Positions 6,032 to 7,020 of a DNA stretch of 7,020 nucleotides are shown here, one piece after another. Each line of letters opens with the position of its first letter. Position 1 is the first letter of the stretch. Under the pieces are notes generated by a model. That model was given only the letters and a program-made list of their open reading frames with translations. It was not told the DNA's origin and did not search any database. This DNA is from Hyphomicrobiales bacterium (lineage in GTDB: Bacteria > Pseudomonadota > Alphaproteobacteria > Rhizobiales > Beijerinckiaceae), in contig JAQGKM010000215.1 of assembly GCA_028290125.1 (NCBI GenBank), positions 1 to 7,020 on the forward strand, given 5' to 3'. Position numbers and translations under genes: made by a program.

Positions 6032-7020
6032 ATGAGCAACCCATCCGGCGCCTGGCGCATATCCGGCTGGACGATCGAGCGCATGGTGCGGATGAGCATC
6101 GTCGCGATCTCCTCGGCTGCCATCCTCGTGATGGCGATCGTGTCGTGGCAGCTGGCGCGCGACGCGGGCAGCCAGACGATGCACGAACTGACCCAGATCT
6201 CCATCGCCGCCGCGCGGGCGCGCCTCGGCGACTCGGTGCAAAAGCACGTGCGCGAGTTCGAACAGATCGCCGCTTCGTCCGTGATCGGCACGGCGCTGAC
6301 GGATTCGAGCGGCGGCCGCGAAGGCTATCTTGCGCCGTTTCTCGAACAGAGAACGATCGCCACCGGCATGATCTTCGCGCTCTATGATTATCGCGGACGG
6401 TTGCTGATCCGAACCGGCGGCGATCCGGACGTCGGCGGCACCGCCATGGCGGGCGAGCCCCAGGGCGCAGTCCTGCAGAACCTCGGCTTCCGCGTCTCGC
6501 CCGACTGGATCGAACTCGAGGCGCCGATCCGCTTCTTCGCCGACAACAAGCCGATCGGCTTTCTCGTCGGGGCCATCAAGCCCGCGACGCTGGCGGCCGA
6601 CACGTCGCCCGCCGCCTCGAAATTCTACAGCACGAATGTCGCCTTCTACGTGACGACGTCCTACGTCGACAAGCCGATGCACATGAAGATCATCGAGACG
6701 CCGCGCATGACGCTCGCGGCACGGCTCGAACTGGAGACGCAGACGTCCTGGATCGACGATCTGCAACGCAAGCTGACGCTGCTCGGGTTCATCGCGACGG
6801 TCGCGGCGCTCGTCATCAGCGCCGCCGTGGCGCGCTGGACCGCAAAAGTCATCACCTCCCCGATCGGCGAACTGACCGCCGCCATGGCCAAACTGCGCAA
6901 CGGCGAAAAGGCCGATCCTCCGAAGAACGGCATGCCGGTGGAAATCGAGGCGCTGTCCTCGGCGCTGTTTCTCGCCTTCGATGAACGAAGCGCCGCGTTG
7001 CAGAAAGTGCAGAGCCTCGC
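6032..7020 (+). CDS. Membrane sensor with periplasmic domain and HAMP (3'-truncated)
   Basis: The first 329 residues of a transmembrane signalling protein, open to the window edge. Seen: TM1 at about 19-41 (starting MVRMSIVAISSAAILVM), a periplasmic region of about 42-247, TM2 at about 248-267 (LTLLGFIATVAALVISAAVA), then a HAMP linker from about 269 (TSPIGELTAAMAKLRNG) and the start of a helix (FLAFDERSAALQKVQ). The periplasmic part contains IFALYDYRGRLLIRTGG, which resembles the strand-turn-strand core of CACHE-type sensor domains. The output module lies outside: histidine kinase or GGDEF(/EAL) are both reasonable, chemoreceptor less so. ATG 6032 is the first start after the binding-protein stop (7-bp gap) and gives a short cytoplasmic tail before TM1; its RBS is poor, consistent with coupled translation. 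The protein probably detects a ligand alone or through the adjacent binding protein. Confidence 0.85.
   Translation, partial: MSNPSGAWRISGWTIERMVRMSIVAISSAAILVMAIVSWQLARDAGSQTMHELTQISIAAARARLGDSVQKHVREFEQIAASSVIGTALTDSSGGREGYLAPFLEQRTIATGMIFALYDYRGRLLIRTGGDPDVGGTAMAGEPQGAVLQNLGFRVSPDWIELEAPIRFFADNKPIGFLVGAIKPATLAADTSPAASKFYSTNVAFYVTTSYVDKPMHMKIIETPRMTLAARLELETQTSWIDDLQRKLTLLGFIATVAALVISAAVARWTAKVITSPIGELTAAMAKLRNGEKADPPKNGMPVEIEALSSALFLAFDERSAALQKVQSL

Noticed and set aside
4885..6766. Two long minus-strand open frames (4885-5949 and 5933-6766)
   Set aside because: They are antisense to the binding-protein and sensor genes, both of which have clear family features. The antisense products are low-complexity Arg/Ala-rich sequences.

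Overview
The window is GC-rich DNA, probably from an alphaproteobacterium of the Hyphomicrobiales (Bradyrhizobium/Bosea/Methylobacterium-like). This placement is inferred from base composition and the style of the proteins; no rRNA or other marker gene is present. Coding density is high: six genes, the first cut by the left edge and the last by the right edge. I see no tRNA, rRNA, CRISPR array, insertion sequence or phage gene.

Left block (1-3183): the 3' part of a metal-dependent HpcH/HpaI-family aldolase reads rightward. It converges on a leftward two-gene operon that encodes a thiamine-diphosphate (ThDP) enzyme with a twin-arginine (Tat) export signal, then a small secreted class I cytochrome c. 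The two convergent units share one compact hairpin that can terminate transcription from both sides. The operon genes look translationally coupled, since the cytochrome ribosome-binding site sits on the stop codon of the ThDP gene. The most unusual proposal here is a periplasmic ThDP enzyme co-expressed with its own electron carrier. An oxo-acid/aldehyde pathway shared with the neighbouring aldolase is an inference from context only.

Middle (3184-4649): a 122-bp divergent intergenic region holds a TGTGA-N5-TCACA inverted repeat. It separates the operon from a rightward Nramp-superfamily membrane transporter. That transporter keeps the TM1 aspartate but lacks both the asparagine and the TM6 methionine that define classical Mn/Fe-selective Nramp sites, so its substrate should not be assumed.

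Right block (4650-7020): after an AT-richer intergenic region with a plausible sigma-70 promoter come a LivK-type periplasmic solute-binding protein and, 7 bp later, a membrane sensor with two membrane helices around a roughly 205-residue periplasmic domain and the start of a HAMP linker. The sensor runs off the window, so its output domain (histidine kinase, GGDEF/EAL or other) is unknown. With no ABC permease or ATPase visible, the binding protein may serve as a ligand-detecting partner of the sensor instead of a transport component.
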